Assembly (NCBI RefSeq): GCF_014204515.1
Contig: NZ_JACHLI010000032.1
Location: 27,365 to 91,364, forward strand
Origin: Pseudomonas nitroreducens
Lineage (GTDB): Bacteria; Pseudomonadota; Gammaproteobacteria; Pseudomonadales; Pseudomonadaceae
DNA: 64,000 bases
Direction of reading: 5' to 3'
The notes beneath the pieces are model-generated. The model worked only from the letters and a program-made list of their open reading frames with translations, ran no database searches and was not told the origin of the DNA. Below are positions 1-8,363 of the stretch, in pieces. Positions within the stretch are counted from its first letter, which is position 1, and the number at the start of each line of letters is the position of its first letter. Both the position numbers and the translations under genes were made by a program.

Positions 1-559
1 TGAGACCATCCAGCGGATGATATTCCTTGAGCGCCAGGATCACCTGCGGGTTAGCTGCACGCAGTATTTCGTAGGGCGATATCTTGCTGGGGCCCGCGCC
101 ATTGGTGGGCTTGAAGAGGAGGCCGACGTCGGTGTGCAGCACATGACGGCTCCAGGTAGCTTCCAGGTGTGATCGGTTGTCCAGCCAATACGCGTAGTTG
201 CGCATCAGGAAGAAAAGCGCGATTCCGCGCCAGGTGTTGTTGGAGAGGTCGGTATCCAGCTTGGCCAGGTGCGTCATCAGCGGCCCGTACTTCTTGAACA
301 TGGCCTTGCGGATGTCAACGGCCCAGCCTGCAGCCTTCTCAGGCCCGTTCATCACGGGAAGATCGAATGGGAAGGGCTGCTCCTCGTAGGTGCCCTTGAC
401 CCACTCATCGACCTGCTTGCGGCATTCCTGGCACATCCAGGTCTTGTACTCGGCTTTCTGCCCGGCGAGGTCGCGACGTCCACGATAGGTGAAATCGTTG
501 AGTTCCGGGTGCCCACAAGCCATGTGGACTTCGCTGTAGGACTTAACCGCGCTGAGCAT
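1..559 (-). CDS. Hypothetical protein with CxxC motif, 3' end outside window
   Basis: An open frame runs leftward from an ATG at 559 and is still open at base 1, so at least 186 residues are present and the C-terminus is missing. A GGAG Shine-Dalgarno sequence lies about 7 nt upstream of the start. The N-terminal part contains ACGHPE (about residues 14-19) and CQEC (about 46-49), a spacing that could form a small zinc-binding knuckle; the rest is helical and rich in aromatic residues. I do not recognise the family. It follows the zinc-ribbon and sigma-factor genes on the same strand and may be cotranscribed with them. The reading frame is clear, the function unknown. Confidence 0.65.
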   Translation of the reverse strand, partial: MLSAVKSYSEVHMACGHPELNDFTYRGRRDLAGQKAEYKTWMCQECRKQVDEWVKGTYEEQPFPFDLPVMNGPEKAAGWAVDIRKAMFKKYGPLMTHLAKLDTDLSNNTWRGIALFFLMRNYAYWLDNRSHLEATWSRHVLHTDVGLLFKPTNGAGPSKISPYEILRAANPQVILALKEYHPLDGL

Positions 560-589
560 GTTTGCTCTCCATTTCCCTTCAAAAGGGAG

Positions 590-814
590 TTAACGCTTTC
601 TGGTGAACCCCGCCGCTGCTTTAACCGACATAAGCGTCTCAAGATCAAGCACGACGGGGATAACTGTGTCGACTCCGCAGTGCGGGCAAAAGGCAGTCTG
701 CCCTTTGTCACACCACTGGGTTACCTCTTCGAAGCTCACGTGCTTCAAGCAACAGTAGCAACAGCCATTTCCCTCTGCCTTAAGCGACCCATAGTTCCTG
801 GACGCCATCGGCAT
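590..814 (-). CDS. Small zinc-ribbon cytoplasmic protein
   Basis: This 74-residue protein has two cysteine pairs, CCYCC in the first third and CPHCG about 25 residues later, followed by VDTVIP. That is the signature of a widespread family of small uncharacterised zinc-ribbon proteins in proteobacteria and phages, in which the second knuckle reads CPxCGxDxVI. The zinc ribbon is seen; a role in nucleic-acid or protein binding is only inferred from the fold. The start is uncertain: an upstream in-frame ATG at 877 would add 21 residues but has no good ribosome-binding site, so I prefer the ATG at 814. The gene overlaps the end of the sigma-factor gene by about 35 nt, suggesting translational coupling. 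Confidence 0.7.
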   Translation of the reverse strand: MPMASRNYGSLKAEGNGCCYCCLKHVSFEEVTQWCDKGQTAFCPHCGVDTVIPVVLDLETLMSVKAAAGFTRKR

Positions 815-1691
815 ATAGAGCGCGGCCTTGTCGTTGCGCCCTGCGACGGTTGAACTCTCTTTTTGTGATGATTCCATGGTCGTGCACGGCCTCTCGGAGC
901 TTTTGTTGGGATCGGACGTCGAGCTGTCTGACGCGCTCGGCGCTGATACCCAATTCTATGCCGATTTCCTTGTTGGTCGGGCACTTTTCGCCATCCTGAA
1001 GGTAGCGCATGGTGATGATCGATGCGGACTTCTCATCGAGAATATTGCTGATATTGCTGATCAGCTCGCCTGTTATCCGGGCGTGCTCATCGCGTAGGAT
1101 CTCGGCCTCAACATCGCCACTTTGAAGACCCTCGTGGTCTTCAGCCTCCAGTGCTTCGCTATCGTGCTCGAGGTAGTTGTCGTGCATCGCGCTGTGCGCA
1201 TACTTCACATGCGCTTCCGATACACCCAGCTCGGATGCGATGGCCTCTACCTGGCTCTGGCGTATGTCGGGCCCCACGCCGCACTTGAGCAGTCGCCGGA
1301 ACGCTGCATGGAAGGGCTTCGAGTGCTCGGGAACACTGACCAGGCCCCAGTTGACGATGCAACGCCGGCCGCTCTTGTGCATCAGACGGACTTTGGCGTA
1401 GGCGAAGAACGGGTAAGCCCCGGTGAACTTAAACTCCCGAGCGCAGTGGATCAGCTCTTCCATGCATTCCTGGAAGGTGTCCTCCTGGTTAAGTCGGTAG
1501 CGGAAACGCTTGGCAACTTCGTGGCACAGCCCGCTATGCGCCAGCAGAATTCGTTCAAGGCTCTTGCCGCACCCGGTCTGCTGGTACTTGGCCACCAGCT
1601 CAGCGACTTCCGCGAACGACGGGTAGCCGAGGAGGGCGCCCGCGCACTTGAGGGCCTGGAGGGTGATCGGTTGCTGTGCGATAGTTGCCAT
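780..1691 (-). CDS. Alternative sigma factor, sigma-70/RpoH-like
   Basis: A 303-residue protein with the layout of a sigma-70 family factor. Residues about 60-130 carry a region-2-like segment (HEVAKRFRYRL, then a YPFFAYAKVRLMHK stretch that matches the region 2.3-2.4 position), and residues about 210-270 end in a region-4 helix-turn-helix with NKEIGIELGISAERVRQL. Region 1.1 is absent and the size is close to RpoH (about 285). It should direct RNA polymerase to its own promoter class; which promoters is unknown, but the repeated elements in this window are candidates. I chose ATG 1691; an in-frame ATG at 1736 would put the first codons inside a palindromic promoter region. The upstream region on this strand has TTGACA, 17 nt, TAAGCT. 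Confidence 0.8.
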   Translation of the reverse strand: MATIAQQPITLQALKCAGALLGYPSFAEVAELVAKYQQTGCGKSLERILLAHSGLCHEVAKRFRYRLNQEDTFQECMEELIHCAREFKFTGAYPFFAYAKVRLMHKSGRRCIVNWGLVSVPEHSKPFHAAFRRLLKCGVGPDIRQSQVEAIASELGVSEAHVKYAHSAMHDNYLEHDSEALEAEDHEGLQSGDVEAEILRDEHARITGELISNISNILDEKSASIITMRYLQDGEKCPTNKEIGIELGISAERVRQLDVRSQQKLREAVHDHGIITKREFNRRRAQRQGRALYADGVQELWVA

Positions 1692-1725
1692 CCTAGGCCG
1701 CCCATCTGAGTTGAGATGCGCCAAG

Positions 1726-1764
1726 CTTAGTGACAAAGTGACATGATGTCAACCTGTCACTAAG
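1726..1764. promoter_or_regulatory. Nested palindromes in divergent promoter region
   Basis: Between the sigma-factor gene (left) and the Pth2-like gene (right) a perfect 10-bp inverted repeat, CTTAGTGACA and TGTCACTAAG, encloses a second palindrome TGACATGATGTCA (1739-1751). The arrangement is typical of an operator region bound by a dimeric regulator. It overlaps a leftward TTGACA -35 box, so a bound protein should affect the sigma gene. It also holds one copy of the TGACA-N3-TGACATGATG element that recurs at 41.6, 47.0 and 47.9 kb. Confidence 0.6.
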
Positions 1765-1767
1765 ATG

Positions 1768-1789
1768 CTCTTTTATGTGGAAATTCCAA
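1768..1789 (+). promoter_or_regulatory. CTCYTTTW-N6-AATTGCAG element, copy 1
   Basis: CTCTTTTA followed 14 nt after its first base by AATTCC, 37 nt upstream of the Pth2-like start. It is one of about a dozen copies with the same spacing in this window. The second block sits where a -10 element would be expected. Confidence 0.5.
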
Positions 1790-1826
1790 CCCCCTGAGAC
1801 AAAATTCTTTTCGAAGGAATCGAGCA

Positions 1827-2555
1827 ATGCTGAACATCTACGTTCGCAACGACCTCAACATGCGCCTGGGCAAGCTGGCCTCCCAGTGCGCGCACTCTCT
1901 CACCAAAGCGGTGCTTGCGGGGTTCAGCCAGCGGCCGGATGGCCGGCTTCAGCTCACCAGGAGCGACTACCTCGTTCTGTTGGATTTCATCTGCTATCCG
2001 GAGGTGAAGATCAACCTCGTCCCAGAGCAGGAGATTCTGGCACTGGCTGGCAAGGCCCACTTGGTGATCGACAACGGGCACACCGAGTTTCACGGGGTTC
2101 AGACACTAACGGCAGCGTCCGAGAGTATCTTCCCCGAGTTTCGCGAGGAGACACTTACTGACCCAACGGGAAAGTCGGACGCGCCGATAAGGCAGTATCT
2201 GATCTTCAGCAAGGAAAAGAAGCCGTCCAAGGAGAGAGCATGCGAAATGGCCGCTCACGCCCAGGTACGGCAACTGGCAGTCGATCTTCAATGGGAATGC
2301 GCGCTCTTCGAAGGGGACTTCGTCGTCCTCCCGCCGCTTAACCCTCAGCTTGAATGCTGGCTCCGTAGCGGGTACGGCAAGATCGCAGTGTCGGTGACCA
2401 CGCAGAAGGAGTTGGTTCAGGCTGACGAAAAACTTTGTGGCATCGAGGGCATGAAGACTACCCTAGTCGCCGTAGGGGACTCCCTTGCACTGGCCACCAG
2501 CCCGGCCATCGCCGCGCACCTTGCGGATATCACTGGGTCGATGAAGTTGCTCTGA
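1827..2555 (+). CDS. Tandem Pth2-domain protein (peptidyl-tRNA hydrolase 2-like)
   Basis: A 242-residue protein made of two Pth2-type domains. Domain 1 (residues 1-100) has the family motif RNDLNMRLGKLASQCAH (7-23), which carries the lysine expected in the active site, and IDNGHTEFHGVQTLTAA near its end. Domain 2 (about 122-242) is more degenerate at its start (SKERACEMAAHAQ) but keeps the end of the fold, finishing in ITGSMKLL, very close to the usual Pth2 terminus TGHLKLL. Pth2 enzymes, common in archaea and eukaryotes and rare in bacteria, release peptides from peptidyl-tRNA. Activity is plausible for domain 1 only. Start ATG 1827 follows a GAAGGA ribosome-binding site. It fits the translation-rescue theme of tmRNA and SmpB elsewhere in the window. 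Confidence 0.75.
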   Translation: MLNIYVRNDLNMRLGKLASQCAHSLTKAVLAGFSQRPDGRLQLTRSDYLVLLDFICYPEVKINLVPEQEILALAGKAHLVIDNGHTEFHGVQTLTAASESIFPEFREETLTDPTGKSDAPIRQYLIFSKEKKPSKERACEMAAHAQVRQLAVDLQWECALFEGDFVVLPPLNPQLECWLRSGYGKIAVSVTTQKELVQADEKLCGIEGMKTTLVAVGDSLALATSPAIAAHLADITGSMKLL

Positions 2556-2576
2556 CCCACTCCCGTGCCTGTACGC

Positions 2577-2598
2577 AGCTCACAGCCACGTGTGAGCT
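2577..2598. promoter_or_regulatory. Intergenic hairpin AGCTCACA/TGTGAGCT
   Basis: A perfect 8-bp inverted repeat with a 6-nt loop lies just after the Pth2-like gene. No T-tract follows, so it is more likely an operator or an RNA-processing hairpin than an intrinsic terminator. Confidence 0.35.
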
Positions 2599-2659
2599 CG
2601 TAATGCGCCAGCCACCTTCCGCCTGACCTACAGCCACTGTCGAATTTGAGGAGAGTAGG

Positions 2660-3487
2660 GTGAGTACCCAGTTTTTGCTGCAGCAGAGCATGCTTGAGCG
2701 CACTGGCCAGTCTGACCTGCCAGAGGTGCTCCGCGCCGCCGGCATCAGATTCCACCTGGTGGAGTCGTTGGACAGCTGCCGGGTGGTAGCTGACCAGGAT
2801 GTCCCTCAGGTGCTGTATGGGGCCATCAAGTGGGTTGTTGATGCCAACAAACAGCTCTCCCTGATCCCTGGGATGTACTACGACGATAAGCGCTTCAACT
2901 GCTCTGACTACATGCGCCGGCTTCCCCTGGAAATTGTTGCGAATGGCGACGGTGTTTATATGCCGTTTGGCGACTTCCGGCGCCGGGTCGACCAGGTGAT
3001 GAACCTTTTCCAGGTTGACGAACTGTTTCTGAGGCCAGACGGTGGGAGTAAGACGTTTACAGGCTTCACCATCACGCGCGAGAACGCTGCATTCGAGATC
3101 AGTAGCCTGGATCAGCTGACTGGCGTGGTTGATGGAACGATGATCCTGGTGGCGCCGGCAAAGACCATCTCAGCCGAGTACCGCTTCTGGATCGTGAATC
3201 GAAAAGTCGTCACTGGCAGCCAGTACCGGGTTCAGGGCAGAGACGAGACGTCGCAACACGTTGATCCTGCGTGTTTGACTATCGCAGAGCGAGTGGCCAC
3301 GCTCCCATATCAGCCTGATGTCGCTTACACCTGCGACGTGGCCATGATAGGCCAGACCCCCATGGTTATTGAGCTGAACGCCATGTCCACCTCGGGCTTG
3401 TACGAGTGTGACCGTGCAGTTCTGTTCCAGACGCTGGCCGTAGCTGCGAAGCTCGAATATGATGGAATTCTGTCGAGAGAGGGCTGA
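2660..3487 (+). CDS. ATP-grasp protein, R2K-clade type
   Basis: A 275-residue protein with the core signatures of the R2K ATP-grasp clade: FLRPDGGSKTFTGF (about 133-146) for nucleotide binding, then EYRFWIVNRKVVTGSQYR (about 173-190) and a C-terminal VIELNAMSTSGLY in which Glu and Asn would bind magnesium. ATP-grasp enzymes join a carboxylate to an amine or thiol using ATP; R2K members are often encoded in phages and plasmids and their substrates are generally unknown. Translation starts at GTG 2660 behind a strong GAGGAGAG site. A second R2K-like protein is encoded at 57.2 kb. The fold is confident, the reaction unknown. Confidence 0.75.
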   Translation: MSTQFLLQQSMLERTGQSDLPEVLRAAGIRFHLVESLDSCRVVADQDVPQVLYGAIKWVVDANKQLSLIPGMYYDDKRFNCSDYMRRLPLEIVANGDGVYMPFGDFRRRVDQVMNLFQVDELFLRPDGGSKTFTGFTITRENAAFEISSLDQLTGVVDGTMILVAPAKTISAEYRFWIVNRKVVTGSQYRVQGRDETSQHVDPACLTIAERVATLPYQPDVAYTCDVAMIGQTPMVIELNAMSTSGLYECDRAVLFQTLAVAAKLEYDGILSREG

Positions 3488-3534
3488 TTTTTCTTATCAG
3501 TCTGTAGGAAATGACCCGAAGCTATGGAGGCTAT

Positions 3535-5625
3535 ATGGGCGAAGTTGTACAGATCACCGGAACGCTGCAAGACGCATTCGACGACTTCTTCAGCGCCAGC
3601 CCGAACAGGCCAAAGCCCTATCGCTACCTGCCTGACCGTTTCCTGAACAAGGAAACATTCGAGAAGCTGATGGTAATGCTCCTTCCAAACGGGGTTAAAC
3701 CAAAGCAATACGAAAAGATGCTGCGTGACTTCCTATCTATTGTCGCACCTAATCGTGAGGCGATTCGAAGTGTTCCAGTTGTAACATTGTTCCAGACTGC
3801 CTATTACTGCCATGAGACACGTGAAAAGTTTTACGATCACGTAGGTGTTTCTTATGGACAAGACAGTCCGCTGGTACTTGAAGAACGACTTCCTTCTCTC
3901 TGCGAAAAGCTGAATACAGTTGTTCCGGACTCGTTATGTGATCTTCCTGAGCCCCTATTGAAAGTTGGTGGGAATCTGGCTGATGGCGGGATGTATATTC
4001 TGTCGAATAACACGGCAGAATCCGACTATAAGGCCCTCAGTAGAACCGCTAGGGACTATGTTGATCTAGCTGTTAACTTGATACTTTCCAATAGTGGAAG
4101 GCCGACATTTATCAAACGCTATTTCGAAGCATTCCCGTGGCTTCGTGATAGCCAAAGTACGTTCTACAAAGCCGTTTGTGCATATCTGGATGAGTATGGT
4201 GATGCGTTCCTGAATGACGATGACACACCTACCTTCCAGGGTATTGTTACAGAGTGGACGGGATTCCTTGCCGATCAGGCTGTGGGGATTGAAAAGAACT
4301 ACTCCAGTCGCGTCACGAAAGTTGCCCAAATCTATCAAGCCTTCCACACGATGGCCAGTGGAGCATACGGCCCGATCAATGCTTTCGACGCCGCCATCCG
4401 CGAGGATGCCAAAGAGATCATTGCTGCAGTTGAGTCCATCGCCGAAGCGATGAAGCCTGCCGAGAAGTACATTAAGAACCGGAGCTTGGCCGACGTTGCA
4501 GCTAATGCAAAAGAGCTGTTTTCCTACTCTTTCTCCGGGGTCAGAATTACCGAAGACTTCGTTGTCAAAGTTGTCGAGTACTCTAAGACTCGGCGTGCCT
4601 CCCTCACGACCGTGAAGAGTCTGGCATCTGCTGCCATTGACCGTGCAAATAAGATCGGAAGTCTCACCTCCAGAATTTCCGAGACAGTAAACTCGGGTGA
4701 CTTGGAAGGCCTTTCCAAGCTTGCCGAATGGTCTACTGAAATCTCGGAACATGCCACTCACTTCTCGGGCGAAGTTGATGGGATTTTCGTTGCCTTTGAT
4801 GCCCAGTTGGCTGACTTCAAGAAGATCATTGAGATCAAAGAAGCACAACTCGCACAAGAAAGTTCCGTAGTAACGCTTCAAGGCGAAGTTGGCACGGCTG
4901 GGCAGGCTGTTCGTGATCTGGAAGAGCGCCTCAGCAAATCCCAGGACGAAACCATCGGCCTCGGTATTCGACTCGCCGAGGCCGAGCTTGAGGTAAAGCG
5001 CCTGGCCGAGCACAACGACGAGCTGGCGCACGCGGAGCTCGAGAAAGACGAACAGATCGGCGAACTCAAGCAAGAAGTTCACAACCTGAAGGTGGTTGTC
5101 GAGTCTTATTCCTCACAGCGGCCGACAGACAGTGCCTTCGCCAATCTGCCGGTGGATGATAAGACTGTGCTGCGAATGATGAGGGGGGAAGAACTTAAGC
5201 CCGTCGAGATCCTGCGTGTTTTCGAGGTTATCGCACCTGATCGCGTAGTCATTCTGCCGTCTGCATACGAATCGGCAGATGATGCCGAGGACTTCCGCAA
5301 CACTAAGCGTTTGTCCTCTCTTCTCGAGTCCTTGATCTATCCGTATCTGGAGGCCTTCCGTGAAGGCAAGCAGGATTCCGAAGCTCGTCATCTCCTTAAC
5401 GGTAAGTACGGTGCTAAGGAGTCGACCACTGTCGAGAATAACAAGCGGCTGCGCTCTCTTCGTGAGTTCGACTACAACGGTGAGACTGTTTACTTCGACT
5501 CGCATGTCAGCGCAGGTGGCAGCTACGGTACCGCCAACATGTGCCGCATCCACTTCAAGGTGATCGACCGCAAGATCGTCATCGCCTGGTGCGGTGAGCA
5601 CCTCGAGGTTGCCGGCACGAACTGA
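3535..5625 (+). CDS. Large coiled-coil protein, possible effector or defence protein
   Basis: A 696-residue cytoplasmic protein. Residues 1 to about 300 are globular and helical. About 400-560 is a long coiled coil rich in Glu, Lys and Ala heptads. The last 80-100 residues form a separate small module with RSLREFDYNGE and a terminal IAWCGEHLEV. I recall similar C-terminal modules closing otherwise unrelated large proteins of accessory genomes, but cannot name the family. ATG 3535 is preferred over ATG 3511 because GGAGG lies 6 nt before it. The first two thirds are visibly more AT-rich than neighbouring genes, suggesting acquisition from another source. It is followed by an intrinsic terminator and probably ends a transcription unit. 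Confidence 0.65.
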   Translation: MGEVVQITGTLQDAFDDFFSASPNRPKPYRYLPDRFLNKETFEKLMVMLLPNGVKPKQYEKMLRDFLSIVAPNREAIRSVPVVTLFQTAYYCHETREKFYDHVGVSYGQDSPLVLEERLPSLCEKLNTVVPDSLCDLPEPLLKVGGNLADGGMYILSNNTAESDYKALSRTARDYVDLAVNLILSNSGRPTFIKRYFEAFPWLRDSQSTFYKAVCAYLDEYGDAFLNDDDTPTFQGIVTEWTGFLADQAVGIEKNYSSRVTKVAQIYQAFHTMASGAYGPINAFDAAIREDAKEIIAAVESIAEAMKPAEKYIKNRSLADVAANAKELFSYSFSGVRITEDFVVKVVEYSKTRRASLTTVKSLASAAIDRANKIGSLTSRISETVNSGDLEGLSKLAEWSTEISEHATHFSGEVDGIFVAFDAQLADFKKIIEIKEAQLAQESSVVTLQGEVGTAGQAVRDLEERLSKSQDETIGLGIRLAEAELEVKRLAEHNDELAHAELEKDEQIGELKQEVHNLKVVVESYSSQRPTDSAFANLPVDDKTVLRMMRGEELKPVEILRVFEVIAPDRVVILPSAYESADDAEDFRNTKRLSSLLESLIYPYLEAFREGKQDSEARHLLNGKYGAKESTTVENNKRLRSLREFDYNGETVYFDSHVSAGGSYGTANMCRIHFKVIDRKIVIAWCGEHLEVAGTN

Positions 5626-5630
5626 GTTGG

Positions 5631-5658
5631 CCTGGCCGGGTTCTCCCGGCCAGCTTTA
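5631..5658 (+). terminator. Intrinsic terminator
   Basis: A 9-bp stem CTGGCCGGG/CCCGGCCAG with a TTCT loop follows the stop codon of the large coiled-coil gene by a few bases and is followed by CTTTAA. Confidence 0.7.
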
Positions 5659-5689
5659 ACTTGGTTAGGCTAGGCTGTAGAATTGAAAG

Positions 5690-5788
5690 GGTAAGCGCTT
5701 GGGGCAAATCGTCGGCAGGTTATGAGCACCACCGAAGATCCAAGGGCAATGAAAACCGTTGAAGGCCACCTTTCCAGGTGGCCTTTTT
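5690..5788 (+). ncRNA. Candidate small RNA ending in intrinsic terminator
   Basis: Between two terminators, about 100 nt carry no convincing gene. A weak promoter (TTTAAC, 17 nt, TAGAAT at 5678-5683) is followed by a short transcript that would end at a strong terminator with 9-bp arms AGGCCACCT/AGGTGGCCT and TTTT (5763-5788). A 30-codon ORF from ATG 5723 lies inside it but runs through the terminator. The terminator is clear; the small-RNA assignment is inference. Confidence 0.3.
5763..5788 (+). terminator. Intrinsic terminator
   Basis: Stem AGGCCACCT/AGGTGGCCT, loop TTCC, followed by TTTTC. No protein gene directly precedes it, which is why an upstream small transcript is suspected. Confidence 0.75.
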
Positions 5789-5890
5789 CGTTAGAGGCTG
5801 GCGCTCGTAGGTGAGGGCAGTTGCCCGGTGGCGCCAGGTCTTGCTCCTCTGGTGAAATGAATCAAGGTGCCTAAGGCACGGACTTCTTTC

Positions 5891-7435
5891 ATGAGCGATC
5901 AAATGCAACCGTCTTCGTCTATTCGTATCTTTGCCGCGCCGCTGGAGGCGCTCTTGCCCAAAGAGCTGCTCCTGGAGCTGACAAGGCTCAAGTACGACCT
6001 GGACGCCGGCAAGACCACAGGAAGCCTCCTGGAAGCCTTCCTACGCGCGGATAGCGTTGACACCCGGCTCTTGAGAGGAGCCCATGGTGATGAAGCAGCT
6101 GTGCCCACCGGGTGGACGTTTGCGACTGCTGTGTGCCTTTTGCGTGAAGCCTCATCTCACCCCCAGCGCGAAACGCTACTACCCAAGTTCAAGAGCATGC
6201 TGGATATCAGCAGCCCATTCTTCTACAACGGCGAAGCCACGACTATTGACGCCGGCACGATCATGGCGCTGATGTACGACTTCGAGCCCGAGGCCCGCGA
6301 ACAGCTGATTCACAGCTACTTGCGCATGACTAACGCGCCGGCCGCAACTGATAATCTGAAGCTGCCTGACGGAATCCTGGACGCCACCTTCCTGGCCTCG
6401 GCCGTCAATCAGAAGTGCCTCTACGGAACCGATATCACCTGTGACGAGCTCGATTCAGAGGCCTTGGAGCTTGTCCGTCTAGCAGTCTCCCCGGATTACC
6501 TGGTCTCTGAAGCCCCCGAGAAGGCCGAGGCCTACAAGATGCTCCTGCGCAAAGCCAGGGGCACGATTGTAGATCGCGCCAATGTTAAGTTCAGTGAGGA
6601 TTACGACGAGTCCTGGGACTACTTCGTCGAGGAGCACTACAAAGACGGCACCTGGGACATCGCCTGGGGACGAAATCTTGGCCGTATCGCTATCCAACAG
6701 GGTTACCCGGTGCAACAGGTCGTTAAGGGGCTTGAGGCACTCTACGGTGCCATCTATGACGAGGTGACCAACAACAGGCACCGGGAGGAGAAGATCCGCC
6801 AGATGGTGATCAGCACTCTGTTCCCGTTCCCTGATGCACTTAGGGAGGTCAACCCGACGAAAATGGAGTTGGTCGCGCCAGATATCTGCGACCGCTACAG
6901 TGAGCTTCATCCAAGTGATCACCTGAAGCTGCACTTTAGGCAGACTTACCTCAACGACTACCTCGATGCCCTGACGCGTTACGACGGGGAGTATTTCACT
7001 CCGTACCGCCTAATTGGAGCTGCTGCCCAGCCCAGAGGGTTCGACAAGTTGCGTGAGGCGCTGGCGAGCAGGGTTGGGACTTGGAAGAAGGACTTCATTG
7101 CCTGGGCCAACGAAGGCTGCATGGGGTATCACTTCGAGACGGGCGCTTCAGATCTTGTCAGCCTGTACGCCAGGAACCCGTGGCTCCTTTGCGAGCGGCC
7201 GGGGAGGATGGCCTATAACCGCATGGTGCTCAATAGCGGGCTCAATGGAGAGGGATTCAAGGGTAGCCTTCTGCGCTACGAAGGCTGCGACAATGACCTG
7301 GTCGAAATCCTGCGTGATATTGGCCAGCTCAAAGCCGACGTCCTGCGTTCCTGCCAGGTTGATGAGGCTGTCATCAAGCGTGTGACCAATCCCTTCAAGG
7401 CTGTTCCCAGCTCCTCGCAAGAACTGGGCATGTGA
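5891..7435 (+). CDS. Hypothetical protein, 514 aa
   Basis: A long, well-formed frame with typical codon use. The protein is soluble, mixed alpha/beta and acidic, with no signal peptide, membrane segment or motif I recognise. It contains a short aromatic-acidic stretch YDESWDYFVEEHYKDGTWD near residue 240. Start ATG 5891 was taken; a GTG at 5867 in the same frame is the alternative, and neither has a strong ribosome-binding site. It stands alone between a terminator and a degenerate region, so it is probably monocistronic. No function can be given. Confidence 0.65.
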   Translation: MSDQMQPSSSIRIFAAPLEALLPKELLLELTRLKYDLDAGKTTGSLLEAFLRADSVDTRLLRGAHGDEAAVPTGWTFATAVCLLREASSHPQRETLLPKFKSMLDISSPFFYNGEATTIDAGTIMALMYDFEPEAREQLIHSYLRMTNAPAATDNLKLPDGILDATFLASAVNQKCLYGTDITCDELDSEALELVRLAVSPDYLVSEAPEKAEAYKMLLRKARGTIVDRANVKFSEDYDESWDYFVEEHYKDGTWDIAWGRNLGRIAIQQGYPVQQVVKGLEALYGAIYDEVTNNRHREEKIRQMVISTLFPFPDALREVNPTKMELVAPDICDRYSELHPSDHLKLHFRQTYLNDYLDALTRYDGEYFTPYRLIGAAAQPRGFDKLREALASRVGTWKKDFIAWANEGCMGYHFETGASDLVSLYARNPWLLCERPGRMAYNRMVLNSGLNGEGFKGSLLRYEGCDNDLVEILRDIGQLKADVLRSCQVDEAVIKRVTNPFKAVPSSSQELGM

Positions 7436-7709
7436 TGCTGGCGCCCTGGCTGGTTTAGCAGGGCGTCCTCTCAATATCATCTCGCCAAATGCCTGCCGGC
7501 GGCAGGCCTCTATCTGCCACCTTCCACATTTCCATCCACCGATCGGAGCAGCAAACCGATCTCCTGCCTTAGATCGGTATCCACTACCGTGGGCCTTCTT
7601 GGTGACCCCTCGATTGCGATCAAAGGGAAGGGCAGAGGCCAAAATACACCCGCAATTGCGCCTCAGTACGCGCAGGCGATGAAATGACAGGGCAGGGGCA
7701 TCTCGCTGA

Positions 7710-8031
7710 GGATTCAGAGTCGCGCCCCTTCAACAGCTCCTGGAAGCCTTCATGCTCGACACCTCCGGCCGCACTGTATTTATCGCTACCAATGACCGCG
7801 ACTACCCGTTTAGATGAGGAAGGGGTGCAGGTGGCCCCTATCATCCACGGCCGCAGGCCTCTGATTCGCCCAGGCGAGGAGGGGAGGCTAATCGAGCTCC
7901 TGGAGGATATCGAAGAGATGACCGTCCTGAGCCTGGCAAAGTCAGGACTCACGTTCGAGCAGATGGATGCCGTCCGGCCAGACAATGACCTTGTTCACAC
8001 CTGGCGCGCAGTCGACGGCTTCGACCTTTAG
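7710..8031 (+). pseudogene. Frameshifted small gene
   Basis: Two adjacent frames both read like protein. From about 7710 one frame gives VAPLQQLLEAF, then MLDTSGRTVFIATNDRDYP, and stops at a TGA near 7815; the next frame then continues EEGVQVAPIIHGRR to a stop at 8031 with good codon use. Joining them needs one +1 shift near 7810. No start codon with a ribosome-binding site is visible, so the 5' end may be lost too. I read it as a decaying gene of about 105 residues; a sequencing error is the main alternative. Confidence 0.4.
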
Positions 8032-8363
8032 GCCAGCTAAAACCGGTGCTGGTGATAGACGTCACTGCCTGCTCAGCGCAGGCCCAAGCGGAACAGCATG
8101 CCCCGGCACAAAGCAAAAGCATCTGCCAGACCCGATACCCTCAAAGAAATACACGCCTAGATCGGTATCCGGTAGCACCGCCGTATGGTGCAGACCTGTT
8201 CTGACTCCCAGAAGCGGAGATATCAGGGGATAAGGCAGTTTTGATGCCAATTCTGAGAGTTTGACTACAAAGAGATGCCCCAAAAGCGAGGCAAGATGGG
8301 TCGGTAGAAGGGCTGAGGAGCCTGAATTAGATGGGCTCCTCACAAAAGCAGGTGCGTGCGAAC
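8032..8363. other. 330-bp region with possible gene remnant
   Basis: No confident gene is present. On the minus strand an open frame (8062-8343) encodes LLGVRTGLHHTAVLP and VYFFEGIGSGR, which looks like real protein and faintly resembles the start of LRAT-like domains, but it has no proper start and ends early. The 13-mer TAGATCGGTATCC occurs here (8159) and at about 7571, on either side of the frameshifted gene, so the region may be debris from a rearrangement. Confidence 0.3.
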
